This document shows, one piece after another, positions 26,792 through 35,377 of a DNA stretch of 64,000 nucleotides. Location: assembly GCF_029894165.1 (NCBI RefSeq), contig NZ_JARXXU010000001.1, forward strand, positions 744,001 to 808,000. Reading direction: 5' to 3'. Position 1 is the first letter of the stretch. Each line of letters starts with the position of its first letter. Source of the DNA: Aurantimicrobium minutum. GTDB taxonomy: Bacteria > Actinomycetota > Actinomycetes > Actinomycetales > Microbacteriaceae. Made by a program: the position numbers and the translations under genes. The notes under the pieces were generated by a model, which saw only the letters and a list, made by a program, of their open reading frames with translations, was not told the origin of the DNA and made no database searches.

Positions 26792-28548
26792 TGTCGGAGT
26801 TCACTCCTGCCGCCACGGTCGCACCTGATGCGCCCAGCGACCACCTCTTCCGTAAGTTGTTGCGTAATCCCCTCGCTGTGGTGTCGATGGCGTATCTGCT
26901 TATCCTGACCTTGGTTGCAATTCTGGGAAGCTTTATTGCTCCTCACGACCCCAACTTGTCCTCCATTAAGGAAATCTTGAACCAACCGAGTGCTGAGCAC
27001 CTGTTGGGAACAGACTCGGCTGGTCGTGACGTGATATCCCGACTGCTCGTCGCGACGCAAGTCAGTATTGCTGCAGCTTTAGTCGCGCTGGTTGTCTCCC
27101 TCATTATTGGTGTCGTGGGCGGCTTGCTCGCTGGGTATTACGGTGGCTTCTTTGACAATATTTCTTCGTGGGGAACGGCCATCATCATGGCCTTGCCTGC
27201 GGTGATCGTTTTGTTGGCAGCTCGCGCCGTCTTCGGACCTTCGGTGTGGATGTCGATGGCGGTCTTCGGGGTCCTGCTCTCGCCTGCCTTCTTTAGGCTG
27301 GTCTATACCCTGGTTCGAGGGGTGCGCGGCGAACTCTACGTTGATGCTGCCCGTGTCTCTGGTTTGAGCGATAGCCGCATCATTGGTCGCCACATTCTGA
27401 CCGTTGTTCGCGCACCGATCATCATTCAGTCGGCCATTGTGTTGGGTATTGCTATCGCGATTCAATCTGGTCTGGAATTCTTGGGCCTCGGTGACCTGAT
27501 GGTTCCCACCTGGGGCGCCATGCTTAATGACGGTTTCGGCAACATCTACCGTCAGCCCACTCTGGTGATTTGGCCCGCATTGGCGGTGGCTTTCACCTGT
27601 ATGGCACTGGTTCTGTTGGCTAACTCCATTCGTGACATCCTCGAAGGCTCTGCCCCCACCCAGCGCCGCACCGTCAAGGTCGTTCCTGAGGTAGAAACTG
27701 CAGAATCAGCACCTGCTTCTGACATCTTGCTGTCGGTTCGCAACGTTCGCGTGGGCTACAACCAGCCGGGAGGTTCTATCAAGGAGGTTGTCCACGGTGT
27801 CAGCCTCGACCTCCGTAAAGGTGAAGTCCACGGTCTGATTGGTGAATCCGGCTCGGGAAAGACGCAGACAGCATTCTCGGTGATGGGCTTGCTCCCACAG
27901 GGCGGTAACGTCCTCGGTGGATCAATCCTGTTCGATGGCATTCAGCTTGTGGGCGCTTCTGAGGACGTCTTCCGCAAGGTTCGTGGTCGTCGCATCGCCT
28001 ACATTCCTCAGGAGCCCATGTCCAACCTGGACCCTTCCTTCACCATTGGTAGTCAACTCATTGAACCGATGCGTGATGTTCTGGGTATTTCCAAAAAGGA
28101 CGCACAAGAGCGCGTGATTGCGTTGCTTCGTCGCGTGGGAATTCCTGACCCTGCACGCACCATGGCCTCCTACCCTCACGAAATTTCTGGTGGAATGGCA
28201 CAGCGTGTGCTCATTGCCGGTGCCGTCTCCTGTGATGCTGAACTCATCATCGCGGACGAGCCCACCACCGCCCTCGACGTGACCGTTCAGGCTGAAGTTT
28301 TGGATCTGCTGCGTGATCTGCAGCAGGAGCGTCAGCTCAGCATCCTGCTCGTGACGCACAACTTCGGTGTTGTGGCTGACCTGTGTGACCGTGTGTCGGT
28401 GATGCAGATGGGCAAGATCGTCGAAAGCGGTGACGTGGTCGATATCTTTACCAAGCCCACCAACGCGTACACAAAGTCGCTGCTGGACGCGATCTTGGAC
28501 GAAAGCACTCCACGTGGGGCATTGGCAACGACCGGAGGGGCCGCCTGA
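26791..28548 (+). CDS. Fused ABC permease-ATPase (DppC-DppD)
   Basis: The 585-residue protein joins a DppC-type permease to a DppD-type ATPase. The permease (about 1-290) contains LLGTDSAGRDV, six spans and the coupling-loop segment DAARVSGLSDSRIIGRH. The ATPase (about 308-585) contains Walker A GESGSGKTQ, the signature EISGGMAQRV, Walker B LIIADEPT and the H-loop. The linker (about 288-308) is charged. The two domains are normally separate genes in enteric bacteria; such fusions occur in actinobacteria. Stoichiometry with the separate DppB and DppF would give one fused subunit per complex. Confidence 0.92.
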   Translation: MSEFTPAATVAPDAPSDHLFRKLLRNPLAVVSMAYLLILTLVAILGSFIAPHDPNLSSIKEILNQPSAEHLLGTDSAGRDVISRLLVATQVSIAAALVALVVSLIIGVVGGLLAGYYGGFFDNISSWGTAIIMALPAVIVLLAARAVFGPSVWMSMAVFGVLLSPAFFRLVYTLVRGVRGELYVDAARVSGLSDSRIIGRHILTVVRAPIIIQSAIVLGIAIAIQSGLEFLGLGDLMVPTWGAMLNDGFGNIYRQPTLVIWPALAVAFTCMALVLLANSIRDILEGSAPTQRRTVKVVPEVETAESAPASDILLSVRNVRVGYNQPGGSIKEVVHGVSLDLRKGEVHGLIGESGSGKTQTAFSVMGLLPQGGNVLGGSILFDGIQLVGASEDVFRKVRGRRIAYIPQEPMSNLDPSFTIGSQLIEPMRDVLGISKKDAQERVIALLRRVGIPDPARTMASYPHEISGGMAQRVLIAGAVSCDAELIIADEPTTALDVTVQAEVLDLLRDLQQERQLSILLVTHNFGVVADLCDRVSVMQMGKIVESGDVVDIFTKPTNAYTKSLLDAILDESTPRGALATTGGAA

Positions 28549-29414
28549 TGGAAAACCTTCTTCAGATCAAAGACCTTGAGGTTACCTACAAGGCCAAGGG
28601 GTTCGGCAAGAAGCCGTTCACTGCTCTGCACTCGGTATCACTCGACATCAAGCCAGGTGAGACCCTGGGCCTCGTGGGTGAATCCGGTTCCGGTAAGACC
28701 ACCCTCGGTCGTGCCGTTCTCGGACTTGCCCCGGTCACCGGAGGAAGCATCCTCTACCGCGACCGTGACATTGCACATCTGGGACGTAAGGAACGTCGCA
28801 CGCTGAGCTCCGAAATCCAGGTTGTGTTCCAGGACCCTTACAATTCCCTCAACCCTTCCATGAACATCGGTGAGATCCTGATGGAGCCACTCACCGCTGC
28901 GGGAGTGAGCCGTGCCGATGCCAGCCAGCGTGTCAACGGTCTGCTCGACAGCGTGGGGCTGCCCTCCGATGCTGCGAAGCGTTTGCCTCGCGAGTTCAGT
29001 GGTGGCCAGCGACAGCGCGTCGCTATCGCCCGAGCTCTGGCGCTGGACCCTAAGCTCATCGTGTGTGATGAGCCCGTCAGCGCGCTCGACTTGACCACGC
29101 AGGAACGCGTACTGGATCTCTTCATCGAGATTCAGGAACGCACGGGAGTCTCTTACCTCTTCGTGTCCCATGACCTGGGCGTTGTGCGACACATCAGCCA
29201 CCGCGTTGCGGTGATGTTCCATGGGAACATCGTTGAAGTCGGCGATGGAGATCAGGTCACCTCGAATCCTCAGCACCCCTACACGCAGAAGCTTCTGATG
29301 GCCTCGCCCCTGGCAGACCCCATCCGACAGCGTGAGCGTCGTGAACAGCGCAAGGCATTCCTGGAGGGATACCCCGGCACTGAGACCATCCTTGCTGCAG
29401 GAAAAAAGAAATGA
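28548..29414 (+). CDS. ABC transporter ATP-binding protein, DppF/OppF type
   Basis: The 288-residue ATPase has Walker A GESGSGKTT near residue 43, the signature EFSGGQRQRVAIARAL, Walker B LIVCDEPVSALD, and a C-terminal extension (NPQHPYTQKLL) typical of oligopeptide ABC ATPases. It pairs with the ATPase domain of the upstream fusion. Its ATG overlaps the fusion stop by one base, and its own stop overlaps the following esterase start by four bases, so the esterase belongs to the operon. Confidence 0.93.
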   Translation: MENLLQIKDLEVTYKAKGFGKKPFTALHSVSLDIKPGETLGLVGESGSGKTTLGRAVLGLAPVTGGSILYRDRDIAHLGRKERRTLSSEIQVVFQDPYNSLNPSMNIGEILMEPLTAAGVSRADASQRVNGLLDSVGLPSDAAKRLPREFSGGQRQRVAIARALALDPKLIVCDEPVSALDLTTQERVLDLFIEIQERTGVSYLFVSHDLGVVRHISHRVAVMFHGNIVEVGDGDQVTSNPQHPYTQKLLMASPLADPIRQRERREQRKAFLEGYPGTETILAAGKKK

Positions 29415-30352
29415 CCGACAACTCGTCAGTAGACCCTGGGGTTGAATTCGCCCACACCTTCATCAACATGTTGGCCAGTGGCGGTTCGATGCCGGATCCC
29501 CGTGACGATATCGACCACGCGTCCTTGCTTGCCAGGTTCCCTGAACTGCAGAGCGTTGCAGTGCGCGACGTGGACATCCCGAGTGTGCATGGCTCGGTTC
29601 CCGGACGTGTCTACGACCCCCAAGACCCCTCGGGTGTTGCCTTAGTGTGGATCCACGGCGGTGCGTTCATTGCCGGCGATCTTGATATGCCGGAATCTAA
29701 CTGGGTTGCGCTGGTGCTCGCTTCGCGCGGTATCGCTGTTCTTGCCCTGGATTATTCCAAGGCCCTCAACGGTGTTCATCATCCCGTGCCCAACGATGAA
29801 GCAACTGCTGCCTGGCTTGTGGCCACAGCAGCAGACAGCAGTATCTGGGCGCAACAGCCCCGGTCTATCCATCTCGGTGGTGCCAGCGCGGGAGCTAACC
29901 TGTCGGCAGGCGTTGCCTTGCGCATGCTGGCTGAAGGTCAGACTCTTCCTGCGTCGCTCATTTCGATTTACCCCGTCATGCACGACATCGTTCCTGCAGC
30001 CAGCTCCGAAGCTGCTGCTGCAGCGGACACACTGCGTCCCGACCAGCGCTTCACCCCGGGCTTCATGCGCGTGATCAACGACAACTACGTCGGCGAGGCC
30101 GACCCCCGTGCCGTGCCCGTGGCATTCCCCGCGGACGGTGTGGTTGCCGGAATGTCTCCCGTACTTCTCATCAACGCAGAAGCAGATGACCTTCGTCCCT
30201 CCGGAGAAGCTTTTGCAGAACAACTGAAGGCTGCAGGAGTTCCTGTCTCGCTTTCTTTCGAACCAGGAACTGCTCACGGCTATCTCAACGAACCAGGCCA
30301 CCCCGGTGCTCTGGAGACGTTGACCGCCATGCAGGACTGGATGACGAAGTAA
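29411..30352 (+). CDS. Alpha/beta hydrolase, HSL-type esterase in the ABC operon
   Basis: The 313-residue esterase has the HGGAFIAG oxyanion motif, the nucleophile GGASAGAN, an Asp (AEADDLRPSGE) and a His in GTAHGYLNE. It is a paralogue of the esterase at 23.1 kb. Its start overlaps the DppF stop by four bases, a strong sign that it acts on what the transporter brings in. It most likely hydrolyses an ester of a small carboxylic acid. The true substrate is not visible. Confidence 0.85.
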   Translation: MTDNSSVDPGVEFAHTFINMLASGGSMPDPRDDIDHASLLARFPELQSVAVRDVDIPSVHGSVPGRVYDPQDPSGVALVWIHGGAFIAGDLDMPESNWVALVLASRGIAVLALDYSKALNGVHHPVPNDEATAAWLVATAADSSIWAQQPRSIHLGGASAGANLSAGVALRMLAEGQTLPASLISIYPVMHDIVPAASSEAAAAADTLRPDQRFTPGFMRVINDNYVGEADPRAVPVAFPADGVVAGMSPVLLINAEADDLRPSGEAFAEQLKAAGVPVSLSFEPGTAHGYLNEPGHPGALETLTAMQDWMTK

Positions 30353-30384
30353 ACACTTCCTTTCACGAGTAAAGAGACAAACTC

Positions 30385-31056
30385 ATGGCAACAATTGTGC
30401 TGATCGCGGGCAGCGGTCACGGTGGCTGGTATTTTGACGAGGTCGTCCCTGGCTTGAAACAGCTTGGTCACACCGTCTATGCCCCCACCCTGACAGGGAT
30501 GGACCACGAGAACCCGGTTTCGACGGTCATCAACCTCGATACTCACATCGAAGATGTTGTGCAGCTCGTTGAATCAGAGAACCTCACCGATGTTGTTCTG
30601 GTCGGCCACAGTTATGCCGGCATGGTGATCACCGGAGCCGCTGAGCGTCTGCGCGGGAGGATTCGGGGGCTGCTCTACTGTGATGCGATGGTCCCTGAGC
30701 CCGGTAAGCGGCTGTGGGATGCCCTCAGCATCGAGATGCAAGAACTGTTCCTCAGTGTGAGTTTTGATGGATACCGGGTATTCCCAGACCCTGCGTTCCA
30801 GGAGATGCGTCCCCGTGTCGTCCCGCACCCACTGCCTACCTATCTCCAGCCGGTTCACTATGAACCCTCTGCACTAGACGTGGATATCAAAGTGTTTGTT
30901 CTCGCTGCCGAGAATAACCCCAGCCCATTCCAGGAGATCGCGAAGCGTCTCGAAGGTCAGGCTGACTGGACGGTCATTTCCGTGGCCTCCGGGCACGACA
31001 TGTTTGTCGATGTTCCCGGGCGCATGCTCGAGATCATCGCAGAGGCCGTGGCCTAG
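30385..31056 (+). CDS. Alpha/beta fold hydrolase, small esterase type
   Basis: The 223-residue protein resembles the plant methylesterase/pyrethroid-hydrolase branch. It has VLIAGSGHGGWYFDEV at the N-terminus (oxyanion loop), the nucleophile GHSYAGMV near residue 75, an Asp in AENNPSPF-adjacent sequence and a His in SGHDMFV. This branch hydrolyses methyl or aryl esters. It follows the HSL-type esterase by 32 bases on the same strand and closes the operon. It converges on the CoA-transferase gene with three bases between stops. Confidence 0.8.
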   Translation: MATIVLIAGSGHGGWYFDEVVPGLKQLGHTVYAPTLTGMDHENPVSTVINLDTHIEDVVQLVESENLTDVVLVGHSYAGMVITGAAERLRGRIRGLLYCDAMVPEPGKRLWDALSIEMQELFLSVSFDGYRVFPDPAFQEMRPRVVPHPLPTYLQPVHYEPSALDVDIKVFVLAAENNPSPFQEIAKRLEGQADWTVISVASGHDMFVDVPGRMLEIIAEAVA

Positions 31057-31059
31057 TCC

Positions 31060-31830
31060 TTACCGCAGATAGACGCCCGAGGGGTCAATCTCGTCGCGTA
31101 GGAGTGCAAGTTCAGCCTCGGTGGGCGGCGCAATCACGGTGAGCTCAGGTGAAACCTGTAGTTCCCAGCCCGTGGCGGCAACGACATCTTCCGCGGTGAT
31201 GCCGCGGTGAATTGCGGTCAAAGTAAGTTCTTCGCCTGCTCCAGCACGTGACATCACACCGTATTCGGTGAACACTTTGGTCACACCGCGGGAGCGGGGT
31301 GTTCCACCCTCGGCAATCACGCGGTCGGGACCAGCAGAGGTGCAGAAGTCAAGTTCTTTCACAAAAGCACGTGCGGTGTGACGACGCATAATGACAAAGG
31401 TCTCGTTGGCGTTGGCCAATACTTCGTGCGCACCGCCGGAGCCAGGGAGGCGCTTTGCGGGCGCATCCCAGTCACCGATCACGGAGGAGTTGAGGTTGCC
31501 ATGCTTATCAATTTGGGCGGCACCGAGGAAACCCACATCAATACGGCCTCCCTGGAGGACGTAGCCGAAGAGGGCGCTAATGGTGAGTACTGCTTCGGAG
31601 TCGGTGATGAGTACCGCATCGGCGATGGTCGAGGGTAGCTCACTGGGGTGTGCTCCGCAGACGCCGGATTCGTAGATCACTTCGAGGTTGGTCGCCGTGG
31701 TGTTTTGTGCCAGAGAAACTGCCAAGGTGGGCAGGCCGATGCCGGCAAAGACCACACTGTTATCCACCAACTCGCGTGCGGCGGTGATGGTGATGAGTTC
31801 GTCTACTGAGTAGGACTGTGTGGTGGTCAT
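31060..31830 (-). CDS. CoA-transferase subunit beta (glutaconate/CatJ-like)
   Basis: The 256-residue protein belongs to the glutaconate-type CoA-transferase beta subunits. It has VFAGIGLPTLAVSLA at the CoA loop and YESGVCGAHPS where the family carries its Glu. It differs in type from the PcaIJ pair at 12 kb. Similar pairs act on 3-oxoadipate (CatIJ of some pseudomonads), glutaconate, or steroid ring intermediates (IpdAB, which is a hydrolase). The ATG at 31830 overlaps the alpha-subunit stop; the longer open frame from 31959 lies inside that gene. Confidence 0.8.
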   Translation of the reverse strand: MTTTQSYSVDELITITAARELVDNSVVFAGIGLPTLAVSLAQNTTATNLEVIYESGVCGAHPSELPSTIADAVLITDSEAVLTISALFGYVLQGGRIDVGFLGAAQIDKHGNLNSSVIGDWDAPAKRLPGSGGAHEVLANANETFVIMRRHTARAFVKELDFCTSAGPDRVIAEGGTPRSRGVTKVFTEYGVMSRAGAGEELTLTAIHRGITAEDVVAATGWELQVSPELTVIAPPTEAELALLRDEIDPSGVYLR

Positions 31831-32780
31831 CTGCGTCTTCCGTAGTTCACTGGCTGACTCATGGCGGGGGCAACCGAGAGGCGTTCGCGCTCGGCTGCGC
31901 CCATGAGTTCGACGTATTCGGAGTGGTCTGTCGTTCCGTGCACCCAGGTGGCTAGCCACTCGGCCAGAAGTGCTTCGTCGGCACTGATGGCTGACCAGGA
32001 GCGATAGAAGTCGTTGTCTCGGTCGTAGTAACCCTGGATGAAGGACGGGTGAGCGCCGAAGGGAACCGGGACGACCGCAGAAACTGCGTGGGAAGGAATG
32101 ATGGTGCGGTTCGGGTCTGAACGGACGACGTCATCGGGAACAATCTCTTCCACCGTGACGATGGCGTGCTTGGCGGAGAACACGGCCTCGGCTTGGATGC
32201 CGGTCAAGCCCCACATCTGGACATTGCCCCACTGGTCTGCGCGCTGGGCATGCACAATTGCCACATCAGGGTTGATGGGGGGAACGACATAGATTTCTTC
32301 GGGCTTACCGTCGGGACCAGGGTAAGGGGAGAGTACCTTGCGGATCTCGGGGTTCACTTTGGGCAAGTCGCTGCCGAAGTAGGAACGGAGGGGATAGAAG
32401 GGAAGCTTCTGTGCGCCGGCGAGGTATCGACAGACCATGCCGTAGTGGCTGTATTCCACGTAGTTAAGGTTCTGGGGTCCGGATGCTTCGATCCGGCGGC
32501 GTATTTCACCGAGGGATCCAGCCGAAGAGTTGCCCACGAAGGAGGAAACCAAGGTGCTGATGCAGTTTGCTGCCAGCATCTGGTCCACCACGATATCGGC
32601 GGTCATGCGCACCAGGGTGAGGTCCGTGATGCCCTGTCGAATGATTTCGTGCCCGGCAGCTGTGGGAATGGCGTGGGTAAAACCCTCGAGCGAGACAGTG
32701 TCACCGGAGTGCACATAGGTGGAGATGGCGTCGCGCAAGCCCATGACTTTGGGTTTGCGGTTGGCGGCAAGTGTGGACAC
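31827..32780 (-). CDS. CoA-transferase subunit alpha (glutaconate/CatI-like)
   Basis: The 317-residue alpha subunit has the GDTVSLEGFTHAIPTAAGHEI loop near residue 26 and HAQRADQWGNVQMWG near residue 180, both typical of glutaconate CoA-transferase alpha chains. It pairs with the beta chain encoded downstream, with a four-base overlap. It is divergent from a LysR gene over 112 bp, which suggests that the LysR protein controls both directions. The substrate is unresolved. Confidence 0.82.
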   Translation of the reverse strand: MSTLAANRKPKVMGLRDAISTYVHSGDTVSLEGFTHAIPTAAGHEIIRQGITDLTLVRMTADIVVDQMLAANCISTLVSSFVGNSSAGSLGEIRRRIEASGPQNLNYVEYSHYGMVCRYLAGAQKLPFYPLRSYFGSDLPKVNPEIRKVLSPYPGPDGKPEEIYVVPPINPDVAIVHAQRADQWGNVQMWGLTGIQAEAVFSAKHAIVTVEEIVPDDVVRSDPNRTIIPSHAVSAVVPVPFGAHPSFIQGYYDRDNDFYRSWSAISADEALLAEWLATWVHGTTDHSEYVELMGAAERERLSVAPAMSQPVNYGRRR

Positions 32781-32851
32781 GGAGGTACTCCCAGCTGATC
32801 AGCAGTCTGCCTCGAGTGTGCCACAGAGCATTGAGCACAGTCCAATACTTT

Positions 32852-32894
32852 ATAGCTCTGTTATTTTGAACGATTTTTTATATAATTGAGCTAT
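32852..32894. promoter_or_regulatory. Divergent promoter region with TATAAT next to the lysR start
   Basis: A perfect -10 box TATAAT (32881-32886) lies six bases before the lysR ATG, which has no ribosome site, so the transcript is probably leaderless. ATAGCTC (32852-32858) and GAGCTAT (32888-32894) form a 7-bp dyad that spans the promoter and includes the start codon, a likely autoregulatory site. Confidence 0.5.
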
Positions 32895-33831
32895 GGAACT
32901 GCGCCACATTCACGCGTTCATTGCTGTCGCGGAAGAATTGCACTTTGGTCGGGCCGCCGAACGACTCCGACTCGCCCAGCCTCCGCTGAGCCAGCAGATT
33001 CGCCAACTCGAAAAAGAGCTGGGGGTACAGCTCTTCAATCGCACCACCCGTTCGGTGCAATTGACGGACTCCGGTGAGGCATTTCTGACCCATGCCCGGT
33101 TGGTGTTCCGCGAGCTCAATGAAGCAGAACTAGCGGCCAAAGCCGCAGGTTCTGGCCAGTATGGCCGGGTGCGCATTGGTTTTGCCGGCGCATCGAGCCG
33201 TTTCCTGCTGCCTCAGTTGGCGCAGGGTGTTCAGCAGAAATTCCCCAACATCGAGCTGGTGTTACAGGGTCAGCTCTATGCCAATGCGGCGCAGGAGGCC
33301 TTGATTAAGGGCGACATCGAAGTGGGTTTTGTGCGTCTGCCGTTTACTGTGCCTGGCCTGAATTACCGCCCTATTGAGGAAGAAACACTGATGTGTGTCG
33401 TTCCGGCCGATCACTGGTTGACGCAGAAAGAAAGCATCACAGTGACGGACCTCGCGCAGGAACCTTTTGTGAGCTTTCCACGCGGGTCAGGATCTACCAT
33501 GCGTGCGATTACACACCGCGTGTGCTGGGAGCACGGTTTCGTCCCCAACGTTGTCCAGGATGCTCCCGACTCCTACACAATCCAAGCGCTCGTGGCCGCT
33601 GGCCAGGGTATCTCGTTGACGCTTTCCTCCACAATTCACATTCAGCAACCGGGTGTGAAATATCTCAAATTGGAGGGAAACGTTCCTCGCTTCCAGTCCG
33701 CTGTGGCCTGGCGGGCAGACAACGATTCTGCCGCGGTCGCATCTGTCATTCAGGTAGCGGAGTCAATCCTGCCGACCCCGAAGCATCCGCTGAGTACGGC
33801 AGATGCTTCCTACCTCGATTCAGAGGAATAA
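32893..33831 (+). CDS. LysR-family transcriptional regulator
   Basis: The 312-residue protein has the LysR N-terminal helix-turn-helix (GRAAERLRLAQPPLSQQI, residues about 18-36) and an inducer-binding domain (about 90-300). It resembles the BenM/CatR group, as does catR at 11 kb. It is divergent from the CoA-transferase pair and followed in the same direction by the VOC, cyclase and dehydrogenase genes, so it is well placed to control the whole cluster. The inducer is unknown. Confidence 0.88.
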   Translation: MELRHIHAFIAVAEELHFGRAAERLRLAQPPLSQQIRQLEKELGVQLFNRTTRSVQLTDSGEAFLTHARLVFRELNEAELAAKAAGSGQYGRVRIGFAGASSRFLLPQLAQGVQQKFPNIELVLQGQLYANAAQEALIKGDIEVGFVRLPFTVPGLNYRPIEEETLMCVVPADHWLTQKESITVTDLAQEPFVSFPRGSGSTMRAITHRVCWEHGFVPNVVQDAPDSYTIQALVAAGQGISLTLSSTIHIQQPGVKYLKLEGNVPRFQSAVAWRADNDSAAVASVIQVAESILPTPKHPLSTADASYLDSEE

Positions 33832-33914
33832 TTACATAAAAGCCTGTCAATTTGATATTGGACTTGAGGGTAATAGTCGTGACAGAGTCATAGCAAACGA
33901 GAGGAATAAATCCG

Positions 33915-34361
33915 ATGGCATATTTGAGACTGCACCACGTAAACGTCACCTCCGACAACATGTCGACGCTGGCTGAGTTTTACGAGAAGGCACTGGGTCT
34001 GAACCTCCTTCCTTCACCTCCCATGATCGCGACCTCTGCCGCTGAAACCACCGATGGTGACGAAGCATGGGCAGACGCTGCCAAGTTCTACGAAGCAGGC
34101 GACCCCGACGAACTTCAGATTCACGTCACCCAGCGCCAGCCTTATCTGGCCCTGCAGGAGAAGCACTCGGTCAACCCCCTCATTGGTGGTCACTACGCTT
34201 TCCGCACCGACAACATTGAAGAAATCAAGGCACAGCTCACTGCCAACAACATTCCCTTCGACGACTGGGGTATTTGGTCAGTCAAGGGCTGGCACCAGAT
34301 TTTCCTGACTGACCCTGCCGGCAACATGATCGAAATCCACGAAGTAAAGTCGACCAACTAG
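33915..34361 (+). CDS. VOC-superfamily protein (glyoxalase/dioxygenase fold)
   Basis: The 148-residue single-domain protein has the two beta-alpha-beta-beta-beta modules of the vicinal oxygen chelate fold. The first starts LHHVNVTSDN, with a possible metal-binding His, and the second ends QIFLTDPAGNMIEIHE with the C-terminal metal Glu. Members are isomerases, dioxygenases, lyases or hydrolase partners; this one cannot be assigned more precisely. It lies between LysR and the cyclase-family gene, 22 bases from the latter, in an apparent operon. Confidence 0.8.
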   Translation: MAYLRLHHVNVTSDNMSTLAEFYEKALGLNLLPSPPMIATSAAETTDGDEAWADAAKFYEAGDPDELQIHVTQRQPYLALQEKHSVNPLIGGHYAFRTDNIEEIKAQLTANNIPFDDWGIWSVKGWHQIFLTDPAGNMIEIHEVKSTN

Positions 34362-34383
34362 GTCAACACTGAACGACAACGCA

Positions 34384-35373
34384 ATGGTGCAGAGTCCCTT
34401 CCCGACATATACCGAGCTCCCTCAGCATGAGGGCTCACTCTATCCAGACGCCTGGGGCGTGTTTGGAGAAGAGGATCGGGTAGGGACTCTGAACCACTTA
34501 ACCCCTCAGCGTGTGCTGAATGCAAAGAACAGCATTCGCACCGGCCAGGTGTTTAACCTCAACCTGTCGCTCAACTTCTTCACCCCAGCACTGATTAGCC
34601 ACCGCGGCCTCGTGCAGCACGAGATCTTTGGTCTCAATGAGTTTCACCGTGACGAACGTCTGGATAGCTTCTTTACTCAAGCTTCGACGCAGATCGATAG
34701 CCTGCGTCACTTTGCCCACCCCGACCGTGGGTTCTATAACGGTGTGAGCGGAGACATCCTCGACACCGAACACGGTGAGCTCAGCATCCACAACGTGGCC
34801 GAGCGAGGCATTACAGGCCGAGGAATCCTTATCGATGTTGCCCGGTACCGGGAAAGCATTGGTCGTCCAATTAACACCATGAGTGATGAACAGCTCAGTG
34901 TGGAAGACCTGGACAACACTCTGGCGTATCAGGGCACAACCCTGGAGCCAGGGGACATTCTTCTGCTGCGTACCGGCTGGATTGCGGACTACCGCAAGGG
35001 ACGCCATGTGCCCGGCAGTCCCGTACTTTCTGCAGGCCTGGCCCAGAGCGAAGAGATTGCGGCATGGTTGTGGAACAGCCAAGCAGCCATGATTGCTGCC
35101 GACAATTTGGCTGTCGAAGCCTGGCCTGCCAACCGTGTCAACCTGCCCACCATTGCCGAGCAGGAAGGCCGGATGGAACCATCCAGCCACACCGGCATGC
35201 TGCACCGGCTCCTCATTGGTCTCCTCGGTTTCACCCTCGGTGAACTGTGGGATCTTGACGAGCTCGGCGATGCCTGTGCTGCATCAGGGCACTACGACGT
35301 CTTTCTTACTGCAGAACCCCTCAACCTCGTTGGTGGTGCGGGAAGCCCCGCCAACGCTCTCGCGATTGTCTAA
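34384..35373 (+). CDS. Cyclase-family metal-dependent hydrolase (kynurenine formamidase fold)
   Basis: The 329-residue protein belongs to the longer branch of the cyclase/kynurenine formamidase fold. The metal motif HxGTHxDxxxH is replaced by ASTQIDSLRHF, as is usual in this branch, and GDILLLRTGW and EAWP segments match the family core. Such enzymes hydrolyse amide, lactam or lactone-like bonds. The ATG at 34384 has no clear ribosome site; translation may depend on the gene upstream. It is followed by two dehydrogenase genes with very small gaps. Confidence 0.8.
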   Translation: MVQSPFPTYTELPQHEGSLYPDAWGVFGEEDRVGTLNHLTPQRVLNAKNSIRTGQVFNLNLSLNFFTPALISHRGLVQHEIFGLNEFHRDERLDSFFTQASTQIDSLRHFAHPDRGFYNGVSGDILDTEHGELSIHNVAERGITGRGILIDVARYRESIGRPINTMSDEQLSVEDLDNTLAYQGTTLEPGDILLLRTGWIADYRKGRHVPGSPVLSAGLAQSEEIAAWLWNSQAAMIAADNLAVEAWPANRVNLPTIAEQEGRMEPSSHTGMLHRLLIGLLGFTLGELWDLDELGDACAASGHYDVFLTAEPLNLVGGAGSPANALAIV

Positions 35374-35377
35374 CAAC

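Noticed and set aside
31831-31959. Longer beta-subunit of the second CoA-transferase starting at 31959.
   Set aside because: The extension is inside the alpha-subunit gene in another frame and is Arg-rich without family features.
35093-35377. N-terminal extension of the first SDR gene back to 35093.
   Set aside because: It lies inside the cyclase-family gene in another frame; the SDR fold begins at ATG 35378.
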